64,000 bases of DNA from Siderastrea radians (taxonomy: Eukaryota > Cnidaria > Anthozoa > Scleractinia > Rhizangiidae). How positions within the stretch are numbered: the stretch's first letter is position 1; each line of letters starts with the position of its first letter. This document shows, piece after piece, positions 41,970-51,608 of the stretch. The translations under genes were made by a program, and so were the position numbers. Where the stretch lies: positions 35,983,614 to 36,047,613 of the forward strand of contig OZ024894.1 in NCBI GenBank assembly GCA_964017195.1, in the 5' to 3' direction. Below the pieces are notes generated by a model, which was given only the letters and a program-made list of their open reading frames with translations, searched no databases and was not told the origin of the DNA.

Positions 41970-42345
41970 CCGCTGAACAGGGTAAGGTTTTTGGCCTCTC
42001 TGTCCTGTACAGGGTATATAATTTTATGCGAGTTTGTCCCAAACAGGGTATGAACGCGTCCTAAACAAGGTATGGCTGCACGATTGTCACCGTTGTCACT
42101 TCTACATAGCCAGTCATAGATCGGAAACCTGACGTTTGCCGTCCAGTCTCTAAAATACTGTAAAATTGTCTCGAACGTGAAGAAAGTGTGTATTTTTTTT
42201 CAATTGTTCTAAACAGGGACCTAAAATGGAGGGTGTTGTCTTAAACGGGATTGGTATTTTACGGCTTTTTTGTCCTAAACAGGGTCAGGGTATCAGATCT
42301 TCAGCGGTACCCCTACACCCAAACATGAGTCAAGTACCACCCCCG
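41970..42345 (+). repeat. Dispersed repeat related to 4080-4440
   Basis: A cluster of AAACAGGGTATG-type units ends in CCTAAACAGGGTCAGGG and a CAGCGGTACCCCTACACCC tail. It matches the reverse complement of the copy near 4.3 kb. Confidence 0.6.
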
Positions 42346-42429
42346 GAAAACATTATTGCTTTCACAAATGAAATCTGTATCTTTCTTTACCGTTTTCATT
42401 CTCTTTCAAATGAGCCTTTTCTCACTAAA

Positions 42430-44340
42430 ACCATTTTACAGAAGTGCCAGTCATGAAATATCAGCATTTTTTGTTTGCAATAGGTTTCACTGACTGCCTA
42501 AAGATGACTGCATCTTTGCAGTGGGTTTCCTAAAAATGACCACATTTTGAAAACCCAACAGTGAATACTAGAACAAGCAGAAAATGTCACTCATCTTTTG
42601 TCACATTCGATTTGTAACTGCGATGCAGGAACTTGGCTAATGAAATTCCTTTCTTCTGACATGTTGCACTTACAAAAGGTTTTTCTCTAGATTTCAAATG
42701 ACGTCTTGACTTTAGATATTTCTTCCTGGCTTTAAGCTTTTTGTTTTTCACTTATCTTATTCATTGCTTTCAATTTTGAAAAATATGAAACACAGAACTG
42801 TTTGTACTAAAATCTGCCAGACATGAAAGATCAGCATTTTTTGTTTGCAATAGGCTTCACTGACTGCCTAAAGATGACTGCATCTTTGCAGTGGGTTTCC
42901 TAAAAATGACTTCATTTTGAAAACCCAACAGTGAATACTACAACAAACAGGAAATGCCATTCATCTTTTGTCACATTCGATTTGTGACTGCGATGCATGA
43001 ACTTCGCTGATGAAATTGTTTTCTCATGACATGTTTCACTTACAAAAAGTTTCTCTCTAGATTTCAAATGAGATCTTTACTTTGGATATTCCTTCCTGGC
43101 TTTAAGCGTTTTGTTTTTCACTTATCTTGTTCATTGCCTTTAACTTTGAAAAGTCTGAAACATAGAGCTGTTTGTACTAAAATCTGCCAGACATGAAAGA
43201 TCAGCATTTTTTGTCTGCAATAGCCTTCACTGACTGCCTAAAGATGACTGCATCTTTGCAGTGGGTTTCCTAAAAATGACTTCAGTTTGAAAACCCAACA
43301 GTGAATACTAGAACAAACAGAAAATGCCATTCATCTTTTGTCACATTCGATTTGTGACTGCGATGCATGAACTTGGCTAATGAAATTCCTTTGTCATGAC
43401 ATGTAATGCACTTACAAAAAGTTTCTCGCTAGATTTCAAATGACATCGTGACTTAAGATCTTTCTTCCTGGCTTTAAACTTTTTGTTTTTCACTTATCTT
43501 GTTAATTGGCTTTAACTTTGAAAAGTCTGAAACATAGAGCTGTTTGTACTAAAATCTGCCAGACATGGAAGATCAGCATTTTTTGTCTGCAATAGCCTTC
43601 ACTGACTGCCTAAAGATGACTGCATCTTTGCAGTTGGTTTCCTAAAAATGACTTAAGTTTGAAAACCCAACAGTGAATACTAGAACAAACAGAAAATGCC
43701 ATTCATCTTTTGTCACATTCGATTTGTGACTGCGATGCATGAACTTGGCTAATGAAATTCCTTTGTCATGACATGTAATGCACTTACAAAAAGTTTCTCG
43801 CTAGATTTCAAATGACATCTTGACTTAAGATCTTTCTTCCTGGCTTTAAGCTTTTTGTTTTTCACTTATCTTGTTCATTGCCTTTAACTTTGAAAAGTAT
43901 GAAACACAGAGCTGTTTGTACTAAAATCTGCCAGACATGAAAGATCAGCATTTTTTGTTTGCAATAGGCTTCATTGACTGCCTAAAGATGACTGCATCTT
44001 TGCAGTAGGTTTCCCAAAAATGACCACATTTTGAAAACCCAACAGTGAATACTAGAACAAACAGAAAATGCCATTCATCTTTTGTCACATTCGATTTGTG
44101 ACTGCGATGCATGAACTTGGCTAATGAAATTCCTTTCTTCTGACATGTTGCACTTACAACAGGTTTTTCTCTACATTTCAAATGAAATCTTGACTTTGGA
44201 TCTTTCTTTCTCCTTTAAGCGTTTTGTTTTTCACTTATCTTATTCATTGCTTTCAATTTTGAAAAGTATGAATCACAGAGCTGTTTGTACTAAAATCTGC
44301 CAGTCATGAAAGATCAGCATTTTTTGTTTGCAATAGGCTT
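42430..44340. repeat. Satellite of about 370 bp, 5 units plus partial
   Basis: TCAGCATTTTTTGT recurs at 42461, 42831, 43201, 43573, 43945 and 44314, a period of 369-372 bp. Each unit contains GACTGCATCTTTGCAGT and TTTTGTCACATTCGATTTG. The last unit stops abruptly at 44340, where the viral element begins. Confidence 0.95.
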
Positions 44341-45583
44341 AGTAGTAAGGTGGGCTCACTAGGGGTGGTTTGCCTCGTTTTGATGTTGTGGGGGGTTGCT
44401 AGGGTGGTTGCTAAGGAAGGGATAAACCGCAGACCATAGGGGGATTGGGGCCGGGGCCAGGGCAGGGGACGCGGGGATCCCCTGGTGAATAGTAGGTGAA
44501 ATAACCGAAGTTGAGCATAGAGCAAGACACGCGCATGCGTCCATGTTTTGATTGTACCACAAGGTCAGGATGGTCTTTCTCTTATTATAGGTAAATGGTT
44601 TTGCTCGTAGTAGTATTGCACGCGGATATGGGACTTTGTATCGAAAAGACCCACCCCCCTCATTTTTTGGACCAATGAGAGACTCGTGCCATTCCTTTTT
44701 ATCATGTGATCCCGGTCAAGGGGAATGGACCAATGAGAGAAGAGGTCAAAGGTCATGTTGTAAAAAAGAGAGGACATTTGGTGACGCTTACATGACGTAG
44801 GTGAATGGCCCTGTGGGTAGGGTGGGAAACCGCTGACCAGTGATGGAAAAAAGGATCGCGGGCTCAGATCAGAAAAGAGAGGACATTTCGTGACGCTTAC
44901 ATGACGTAGGTAAATGGCCCTCTGGCTAGGGTGGGAAACCGCTGACCAGTTGTGCAAAAATGGATCGCGGGCTCAGATCAGAAAAGAGAGGACATTTCGT
45001 GACGCTTACATGACGTAGGTAAACGGCCCTCTGGCTAGGGTGGGAAACCGCTGACCAGTTGTGCAAAAATGGATTGCGGGCTCATTCAAGATGGCGGATG
45101 GAGGTCGTATGATTTTTGGTGGGAAACCGCTGACCCTTGTTGGAAATAAAAAGGATCGCGGGCTCAGATCAGAAAAGAGAGGACAATGACATAGGGAATA
45201 CATAGGGTAATACATAGGGTAATACATAGGGAATACATAGGGAAAAAGGGATCGCGGGCTCCGATCAGAAAAGAGAGGACATTTCGTGACGCTTACATGA
45301 CGTAGGTAAATAGCCCTCTGGCTAGGGTGGGAAACCGCTGACCAGTCGGGGGAAAATGGGGATCGCGGGCTCAGATCAGATAAAAAAAGACGCCATGTTG
45401 AAATCAATGACTTTTTAATCCTTTTCCTTGGGTGTGGTCACACGCACATCAACAGGGTGAAGGTGTGTCTTGGCAGGCGGCTCGATATCCGTAAGGGTAG
45501 GTTTGAAAGGTGGCAGGATCAATGACTCTCTTGTCGTACACCAACTGGTAACGCTTGTAATCCGGAAAGGTGTAGAGTTGGTA
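44341..45583. repeat. Left terminal inverted repeat with internal tandem units
   Basis: From the AG terminus inward there are unique sequence, two TGGACCAATGAGAG phrases, and then (44750-45400) about five copies of a unit of roughly 105 bp containing GACATTTCGTGACGCTTAC, GGGTGGGAAACCGCTGACC and GATCGCGGGCTC. A short ACATAGGGAAT array lies at 45185-45245. The innermost 170 bp are the 3' end of the polymerase gene. Right-hand partner: 62970-63340. Confidence 0.85.
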
Positions 45584-46696
45584 GTGTTTGGGATCGCGCA
45601 CAATCTGATGCGTTTTGGTGACTAGAGTTTGACGCGGTTTCTTTTGAGGGTTTTGGATTTCGTCCAGGACGTTCTGGCGCATGACGTCGTAATTCAACTG
45701 GCTCTTGCCTTCGCTGTTCAGACGGAATCCTCTGACTTTACATTCGACGTGGCCATGTTTGGTTTGGTAGCCATAATTTTTGGGTCCGCCTGACACAAAT
45801 TCTTCAATGTAGTCGTCGGCGTCTAATTCGCTCGTAAACTCGCCGAGGTAATCCCCCAAGACTGGGTTGGATTGACCCTCGTCTTCCAGATAAACCACGG
45901 AGTCGGTGTCATAGTACAAGACCCGTTCCCCCAATTGTTCCAACGCAGCATAGAGACGAAGTCTAGCCCAACAGGTAGTGAAACAAGCCACAAAGATGTT
46001 GAGGTTTGGGGAGACGGGGATGTCTTCCTCTTGGTACTGGTAGAGTACCTCCACCATTTGGTCATTCATCACGGAGACGTGACGTACGTTCAAGGTGGAG
46101 GTATCTAGGAAACTGTGAAAGGCTTTGGGATCATCAAATTCTTGGACTTGGGTCTTGTTGAGCCGTTGTCCAAACTTGCCCCACATGGAATTGAGCATCA
46201 TTTTCGCTAAGGTCCGGAGACCAGGATTCTTCTCGATCTTGTTGTAGTCCAACCGGATGCCTTCATGTTCGAAGTACTCTTGGATGTATTGTAGTCGCTT
46301 GGTTTCGTCGTCTCCGACCCACGATGGCCACCCAATAGCTTCTTGCTTGATTTTCAACCAAGTGTTGACGTAGTCTCGCAACAGTCCTTCACAGGTCTCG
46401 TGAAAATGCCAGACTTCGTTGATGTACTGGACTTGGTATCCTAAGTCCACCGCTTTAGACAATTCCGGGCTGCACCATGTCCCGGTCAGGACGCGTTGTT
46501 CGTCGGTGTGGTCGCACTGAGCGGATCTCTCCCGAAGAGGTTTTGCCATTTCTTCTTTGACACAGGTGGCACAGAGGGGAAAGGTGAGTTTGCTCTCATG
46601 GCGGTAAGGCAGTACGGGATGGTACAAGGCACGTGGAGGGAGGACTTTGCATTGGATGAGACCAAAGTACTGTTGGATGTCGGTGTGACCCGGTTG
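45449..46696 (-). CDS. DNA polymerase B, C-terminal part (palm, fingers, thumb) after an in-frame stop
   Basis: This is the same frame as the upstream part, separated only by one TAG (46699-46697). It carries palm motif B (KMMLNSMWGKFGQ) and motif C (YYDTDSVVYL), so the catalytic Asp pair is kept. The first ATG after the stop is at 46627. Without the stop the polymerase would be about 1370 residues, usual for Polinton, adintovirus and bidnavirus enzymes, which use protein-primed replication. The last 40 codons lie inside the terminal inverted repeat. All other positions look intact, so the inactivation is recent, or the stop is read through. Confidence 0.9.
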   Translation of the reverse strand, partial: QPGHTDIQQYFGLIQCKVLPPRALYHPVLPYRHESKLTFPLCATCVKEEMAKPLRERSAQCDHTDEQRVLTGTWCSPELSKAVDLGYQVQYINEVWHFHETCEGLLRDYVNTWLKIKQEAIGWPSWVGDDETKRLQYIQEYFEHEGIRLDYNKIEKNPGLRTLAKMMLNSMWGKFGQRLNKTQVQEFDDPKAFHSFLDTSTLNVRHVSVMNDQMVEVLYQYQEEDIPVSPNLNIFVACFTTCWARLRLYAALEQLGERVLYYDTDSVVYLEDEGQSNPVLGDYLGEFTSELDADDYIEEFVSGGPKNYGYQTKHGHVECKVRGFRLNSEGKSQLNYDVMRQNVLDEIQNPQKKPRQTLVTKTHQIVRDPKHYQLYTFPDYKRYQLVYDKRVIDPATFQTYPYGYRAACQDTPSPC

Positions 46697-49567
46697 CTAA
46701 ATGAATTCAGGATGACCTTTGGGGTACACACAGGTTTTGTTGACCCAAGGGTACAAGGAGGTGACATCAATGTAATGGATCTTTTGGCTGGGAGTGACCT
46801 GGTGGTACAGCTTGATAGCATTGGTACGACCTCCACAGAAAGCGTCACGAGGGTTGAGGGGGTCGTTGAAGTCCAGGTTGTCGACGAAGGATTGGATCTC
46901 TGGGTTGGTTTCTTTGAGACGTTTCCATTCGCACCCCCATATTTGGATCACAGTGTACCCTTGTTCTCTAAGCTGTTGGACCTTGTGTTGCGAGGTTTCG
47001 TAGACATCTTGCATGGTTCGATCATAGTGACGCACATGTTTTTCGTGGCGGTTTGGATAGCAGGTGGGACATCCATGGGTGAAACAACCTTGAAATTCGT
47101 ACACGGTCTGGGTGTCGTGGCAGTAACCATCCACGAACCCCAGGGCTGGGATGCGAACCTCACCGGCATTGCCCGCGTGTTGAATGTCCTGGGGCTGTTG
47201 TTGGGCACACCAGGTTAGCCATTCGATGGCTACGTTGGAATGGTTTATACGGTTCTTCCAACCACGGACGGGTTCACTGGCAATGCTGTTGGGGATCATC
47301 CGGTTCATGCGTAGATCCCGGTTGCAGGCGGAAGCAATGGTGATTTGATCGAAGGGGTTGAAACCCGCTTGAGCTTCAAACAATCGTTTGAAGGTGAGAC
47401 ATCCTTGTTTCAAGAGACGCACATCTGATTCACAGTACGCGATCAATTCTTTCTGGAAATCAAAGACCACCTCCTTATCGCGTTGCTCTTGATGCCACTT
47501 TTCCAAGGCTTGCTTGCCTTCGGGAGACATGGTTTCAGGCATGTAGTAATCGAGGGCCGGGACGATGCCCACGTAGTTTTGATGCTCGGAGAGGTTGAAC
47601 TTGTGTGGGAAGTAACCCTTGTGGAGTTCTGTCAATCCAAAGGTTTTGGGAAAGGCCGACAAAGGCATCTGGAAGAAACTGAGAGAATCGATGAAACGGA
47701 TACGATCGTGTTGGACTTGTAAGAGTTTACATCCGTTCCGCAGCTGTCCAACGATCCGGTTGTCACTATGGTATTGATGAACCACAAAGTACCCATCGTA
47801 CCCTTGGAAATTATGAGCCATCACATTGACTTGTCGGGTGTCGTTCAACGTGAGCGTATCCAACCATTCGAGAAAATCTCTGGTACAATATTCGCCTGGG
47901 AAATGCACGGGGTTGTCGTCGTCTTCGGTTTCGGCCACGATGAGATTAGCGATGTGTTGTTCGTGGGGTTGCATGGCTTCAATGTCAAAAAACACGTGCA
48001 AGGGTGGCAGGTCGTCCACATCGTCTTCTTGCTCCTCCTCCTCCTCCGGTGCATTGGGGGTTTGAAGTCCCCCAGCCGCGGCCCCTCGTTTAGCGCGAGG
48101 ACCCCCTTGACGTTTCTTCTTTCTCTTCTTCTTTTTCTCTTCTTGAGGCTTTGGGGCTCGTTGAATAAAACATAGATGAGTCTGGGCGTCCACGTACTCA
48201 TGGCAGGAAGGACAATCTATGTGCCAGCATTGATGCCTTTGAATTCTTTCTACCCCTACCTCCTGCTTTCGGCAGGAGGGGCATCGCCTGCGAAGAAAGC
48301 ACACGGTGGACTGTGGGTTGGTGGTGGGTTTGCCCGCCTGGTCAACAGCCAGATGTGTTTGGAAACAAGTGTCTCCGAAAAAGTCGCGATGACAAGTGTG
48401 GCAACGTTGGGTCGCTTTGAGGCCTCTTGGGTAAGCTGCCTGGAAATCGGGGCAATCTTTTTGACGACAGGCTCCGCAAAGTCGTTTTTTGTCGCATCGA
48501 TGCCCTTCCTGGGTGTTATAGGGTTTCCAACAGTGGCCACACACATAACTGGACCCGAAAAACCCTGGCAAACGGGTAATGACATCGTAATGGCCATGGT
48601 CGTGGAGCAAAATCAATGGTTTGTCTTGGGTGCCTCCAAAGGTGGTGATATGGAACGAGCGATGGGCGTCCACCAGAATGATCTGGTAATTGGCAAGGGA
48701 CGGGGCGGCACTGAAGGCCGTCAAGGCATCGTAGCTGCAAGGACCCAAGGGCACCTTGGCTTCGTGATGGAGCAACAGAGCCAATTCTTTTTGGATTTTC
48801 CTACCGTGTCGAATCGATTCCCATTTCGGGTGTTGGTCCAGGCGAGCTTTAGCAGTGACGAGGGCCCGAGCACAACAGAGGTCATCTCTATTTTGGATGC
48901 GGATAACGGACCGTGACCGCGCCGTCAGCACTTCAAGGGTTGGGTGGCCCGGCTTGGTACTGCGTTTTCGTCCGGTTCCCTGAGGTGCATGATGGACTTG
49001 GGTGATGGACAATTGAAACGAATCGTCCATTTCAAATTGTTCGTTGCTGTTGAGGGCTTGGGCCAATCGATCGAAGAGGGCATCCAAACGTTCACCTCCT
49101 TCACGCCATTCACCAGCACGTAATCCCCATCCTTGAAAATTATTGTGGAGACGGTCGGAACCGATGGTAAAATAGAGTCGATCTTGATCGTGCAGGTTGG
49201 GAGTGGTGGTTAACACTTGATCCACCGCTCGACGTAAACCATCTTGAAGTGCTTGAGTAATGTTTTCATCTGGAATTAAGTTCCCCCTTTGGCGTAAACG
49301 GGTATTGAAATGACGTTCACGAACACCCAGTCGGCTACTCTTACGATCGACATAATTGTCCAACTGAAACTCGAAGGCGCCCTCCGCACCGTCCAAGGCA
49401 CCACCACTTTGCTGAAGGAGGTTTGTTTGAAACGCGTGTTGGCGTTCCAAATGATCGAGGAGGTCATTGCACAAGTCATCTTCCTCGCTGTCTCCCATCT
49501 CTTCAGGACATAACAGGTTTGTGTCTTCTTTCTCAGAGTCTGAGGTATCGAGACCTAGCAAAGCCAA
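46697..49567 (-). CDS. DNA polymerase B, N-terminal part (zinc-finger region, 3'-5' exonuclease, palm motif A)
   Basis: 956 residues. Residues 1-300 are a viral N-terminal region with the conserved patch NNFQGWGLRAGEWREGG. A Cys/His-rich cluster follows (about residues 340-470, with many C-x2-C pairs), then a basic/acidic linker and the exonuclease motifs FFDIEAM (Exo I), AHNFQGYDGY (Exo II) and YCESDVRLLK (Exo III). Palm motif A, YIDVTSLYPW, is near the end. The frame is stopped by a TAG just after motif A. A TATA-type box lies on the minus strand at 49625-49634. It is divergent from the plus-strand ORF at 49768. Confidence 0.92.
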   Translation of the reverse strand: MALLGLDTSDSEKEDTNLLCPEEMGDSEEDDLCNDLLDHLERQHAFQTNLLQQSGGALDGAEGAFEFQLDNYVDRKSSRLGVRERHFNTRLRQRGNLIPDENITQALQDGLRRAVDQVLTTTPNLHDQDRLYFTIGSDRLHNNFQGWGLRAGEWREGGERLDALFDRLAQALNSNEQFEMDDSFQLSITQVHHAPQGTGRKRSTKPGHPTLEVLTARSRSVIRIQNRDDLCCARALVTAKARLDQHPKWESIRHGRKIQKELALLLHHEAKVPLGPCSYDALTAFSAAPSLANYQIILVDAHRSFHITTFGGTQDKPLILLHDHGHYDVITRLPGFFGSSYVCGHCWKPYNTQEGHRCDKKRLCGACRQKDCPDFQAAYPRGLKATQRCHTCHRDFFGDTCFQTHLAVDQAGKPTTNPQSTVCFLRRRCPSCRKQEVGVERIQRHQCWHIDCPSCHEYVDAQTHLCFIQRAPKPQEEKKKKRKKKRQGGPRAKRGAAAGGLQTPNAPEEEEEQEDDVDDLPPLHVFFDIEAMQPHEQHIANLIVAETEDDDNPVHFPGEYCTRDFLEWLDTLTLNDTRQVNVMAHNFQGYDGYFVVHQYHSDNRIVGQLRNGCKLLQVQHDRIRFIDSLSFFQMPLSAFPKTFGLTELHKGYFPHKFNLSEHQNYVGIVPALDYYMPETMSPEGKQALEKWHQEQRDKEVVFDFQKELIAYCESDVRLLKQGCLTFKRLFEAQAGFNPFDQITIASACNRDLRMNRMIPNSIASEPVRGWKNRINHSNVAIEWLTWCAQQQPQDIQHAGNAGEVRIPALGFVDGYCHDTQTVYEFQGCFTHGCPTCYPNRHEKHVRHYDRTMQDVYETSQHKVQQLREQGYTVIQIWGCEWKRLKETNPEIQSFVDNLDFNDPLNPRDAFCGGRTNAIKLYHQVTPSQKIHYIDVTSLYPWVNKTCVYPKGHPEFI

Positions 49568-49767
49568 CTGGTCTTGGCGGGCGAGAGGTCATGATCAGAT
49601 GAACTAGCTGGAGGTCGGTGCTCGTTTTTTATAGAGAAAAAAAGGTCACGTGGGAGAAGGGCATGAACCAATCACCAAGCAAGGCACCAAGTTAGTCCCA
49701 TCAGGCCTCGCGGGGAACGAATGAGACACTATAAAAGAGATCGAACCTCGGGGTGGATCCTCTCAAC
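49568..49767. promoter_or_regulatory. Divergent viral promoter with two TATA boxes
   Basis: CTATAAAAAA (minus, 49634-49625) serves the polymerase gene, and TATAAAA (plus, 49730-49736) serves the short plus-strand ORF. A GGTCACGTGGG E-box-like site lies between them. Confidence 0.65.
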
Positions 49768-50178
49768 ATGGCCTCTTGTCCAGACGAATTATTGGAAGAA
49801 TTTGAGGCATTCCAAGTGGACGAAATTTTATCTGAAGTGAAGAAGGAGTGGGTGCTCGACCGGGGGGTCACACAGTTTGGAGAAGAATTAGAGGAGGAGA
49901 GAGCACGGTTGAAACAGGCAGCCCAGGCAGCCCAGGCAGCACGAGCCACCTACGTGAAGCAACATTGGACCCCGGGCCATTACCCACAGCTGACCACAGG
50001 GTGGTTTATCGAGGGCCTGGATTTTTGTTGCGACTACTGGCGGTACGAGTTCAAGCGCCCTCTAACACCAGCGCCAGCACTGCCGCCCTCTCCCGATGCC
50101 TCCCAAAAAACAGACCTGCCGCTGCACCTGCCACGGCACGAAACGCCGCCCCACGACAGACCAAGAAAACGACGATGA
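49768..50178 (+). CDS. Small viral early-type protein, unknown function
   Basis: 136 residues from the second ATG (MASCPDELLEEFEAFQ); the frame also opens at 49753. The TATA box lies 32-38 bp upstream of 49768, which places the transcription start close to the later ATG and favours it. The N-terminal half is acidic and helical with an Ala/Gln coiled-coil-like stretch (KQAAQAAQAARATYVKQ). The middle has an aromatic patch (FCCDYWRYEF) and the C terminus is Pro-rich and basic. No family is recognised. Adintoviruses carry small regulatory proteins here, but no LxCxE motif is present. Confidence 0.6.
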   Translation: MASCPDELLEEFEAFQVDEILSEVKKEWVLDRGVTQFGEELEEERARLKQAAQAAQAARATYVKQHWTPGHYPQLTTGWFIEGLDFCCDYWRYEFKRPLTPAPALPPSPDASQKTDLPLHLPRHETPPHDRPRKRR

Positions 50179-50278
50179 CTTTGACGAATTGACGGAGCTC
50201 AGGGCCAAAGAAGAGCGACGACGGGCGCAGCCACGGGCTTCCAGAGCCAGGTACCCTTGTGACAGAACGTTTGCATAG
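50096..50278 (+). CDS. Small overlapping ORF, basic/acidic protein
   Basis: 60 codons in a different frame, overlapping the end of the preceding ORF by 83 nt. It begins MPPKKQTCRCTCHGTKRR and has an acidic patch (DDDFDELTELRAKEE) followed by an Arg-rich tail. The close-set Cys residues could bind metal. It could be a second product from the same transcript (leaky scanning or splicing) or chance; no homologue is recognised. Confidence 0.35.
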   Translation: MPPKKQTCRCTCHGTKRRPTTDQENDDDFDELTELRAKEERRRAQPRASRARYPCDRTFA

Positions 50279-50377
50279 GAATGAAAGGGTTGGAGGAAAA
50301 AAAAAAGAGACAGTGATTGACATTTTCATTTGTTTTTATTGTTTACTCAACATGGTACGGCTTGGTGTGCCATTCAA

Positions 50378-50734
50378 TTACAATTTTAAACGTTTCTTGG
50401 CTTGCATGATTTTTTTGACCACGCGTTCCGTCTTGGTTTTCTTGCCGGGTAATCGATCAATGGCTTGGATCATCTTGGTATCGGCTTTCCATTTATCTTG
50501 CAAATTCTTGGCACGGCTGTAATCAATGTCGTGTTGTTTAGCAATCTGGTCCAAGCGATTGATGCCGGGATCCCCACGTTTCAGACGTTTGGCCAAATGG
50601 GTGCCAGGACCCATGTACTGATAGCCAGGCCAATGAAATTCTTTGCCGGTTTTAGCAATCCATTTTTGGACATCCAAGGCCCCTCCTCGTTGGGTGCGTT
50701 TCCGCTTGATACCCCTTCTCCTCTTGGTGGGCAT
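50378..50734 (-). CDS. Parvovirus-type phospholipase A2 protein
   Basis: 118 residues. A basic head with KRKRTQRGGALD is followed by the PLA2 domain: WPGYQYMGPGTHLAKRLKRG (Ca-binding loop type YxGPGT), then a D-x-I-A-x-x-H-D-x-x-Y active site seen as LDQIAKQHDIDYSRAKN. His-Asp is the catalytic pair. In parvoviruses this domain sits in VP1 and opens endosomal membranes during entry; stand-alone copies occur in related dsDNA virus-like elements. The tail is Lys-rich. It is the last gene of the minus-strand virion-type block; a minus-strand AATAAA lies at about 50335-50342. Confidence 0.88.
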   Translation of the reverse strand: MPTKRRRGIKRKRTQRGGALDVQKWIAKTGKEFHWPGYQYMGPGTHLAKRLKRGDPGINRLDQIAKQHDIDYSRAKNLQDKWKADTKMIQAIDRLPGKKTKTERVVKKIMQAKKRLKL

Positions 50735-50739
50735 CTTTT

Positions 50740-51384
50740 TTAGTCACTGTCGTCGTAATCCAATCGACGTCGTAACTTTTTACCTTGGGCCCAATCTTCC
50801 CAACCAGGTAAGGGTTTCAATCGTTCCACTTCTCGGGCGGGTGCTTTGCCTTTGCCTTTGCGACTCTCGGCTAACTTTTTTTCCAAGGTCTTGCGCTGTT
50901 CTCGAATGGCTTCTAAACGCGACCGGGTATCCCCTCGACTGGTGGATGGGCTCCCTTTCTTGACAATGGGAATTTTACTGGTGGTGGCTGCTCCTTTGCC
51001 TTTCTTGGTTGCAGGGGTAATGGGTGGTTTGGGGGTCGACGGGCTGCCTTTTATCATGCGCTTCAACCATTGTTCCACGGGTCCCGTCACCAAATCCCCG
51101 GCTTCTTCCTCACCTTCTTCGCCTGGTGGGCCACCCGGCGCCCCTACACCCACGCCTCCGGGAAATTGACGAATGCGTTTGGTTAACTTGATTAATTCTT
51201 GACTCAACGGTTTAGTTTGGGCATTGACCAGGGCTGGAGGCAATTGGGGATTGGCTAACAACACATGTTTTTTGGCGGCGAGCGTCGCGGCTTTGTTCAA
51301 CAAAGCATTTTCGGTGAGTTGTCCTTTGTAATATTGAATGAGTTGTTCCAAGTCCTTTTGGGGAATCATGTAGACCTCGTCCAT
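50740..51384 (-). CDS. Virion-type protein, unknown function (MDEVYMIPQ family)
   Basis: 214 residues starting MDEVYMIPQKDLEQL. It has a helical N terminus, a Gly/Pro/Glu-rich middle (GGVGVGAPGGPPGEEGEEE), a Lys/Ser/Pro-rich stretch and a C-terminal charged helix. The composition is like that of a disordered core or scaffold protein. The start codon overlaps the end of the upstream small gene (stop at 51366). The N-terminal signature is one I associate with Polinton-like elements of cnidarians, but I cannot name a function. Confidence 0.65.
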   Translation of the reverse strand: MDEVYMIPQKDLEQLIQYYKGQLTENALLNKAATLAAKKHVLLANPQLPPALVNAQTKPLSQELIKLTKRIRQFPGGVGVGAPGGPPGEEGEEEAGDLVTGPVEQWLKRMIKGSPSTPKPPITPATKKGKGAATTSKIPIVKKGSPSTSRGDTRSRLEAIREQRKTLEKKLAESRKGKGKAPAREVERLKPLPGWEDWAQGKKLRRRLDYDDSD

Positions 51385-51608
51385 GGTGGTGGTTGACTAC
51401 AGTCGGGACAAAGTTCCCCGTCTTCCACAACACGACAGCTCTCACAAAGACGGGCCTTTAAGATGTGTTGGTACTCTCGATACAACAGGTGATATTTATG
51501 CTTCCAATAAGAACACTCGTCTTTCCACTTGTCGGTGGCCCGATTGGCCTCTTGTAATAGAGTGATCCACGTGGCCAGGGTTAACGGGTCGGTCGAGCAC
51601 ATTGACAT
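51366..51608 (-). CDS. Small zinc-ribbon-like viral protein
   Basis: 80 residues from ATG 51608 (MSMCSTDPL). It is helical with several Trp/Tyr (KWKDECSYWKHKYHLLY) and ends in a CESC and CPDC pair, a likely zinc ribbon. It overlaps its upstream neighbour (51581-51907) and the start of its downstream neighbour, as is typical of compact viral genomes. The frame is open to 51662, but that would extend the overlap. Confidence 0.5.
   Translation of the reverse strand: MSMCSTDPLTLATWITLLQEANRATDKWKDECSYWKHKYHLLYREYQHILKARLCESCRVVEDGELCPDCSQPPPWTRST

Noticed and set aside
42430..44340. 370-bp units considered as repeated genes
   Set aside because: Units have no conserved open frame and end abruptly; they behave as a satellite.
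46496..48916. Long plus-strand ORFs (240, 135 and 246 codons) opposite the polymerase
   Set aside because: They are antisense shadows of a strongly coding minus-strand gene with all polymerase motifs.
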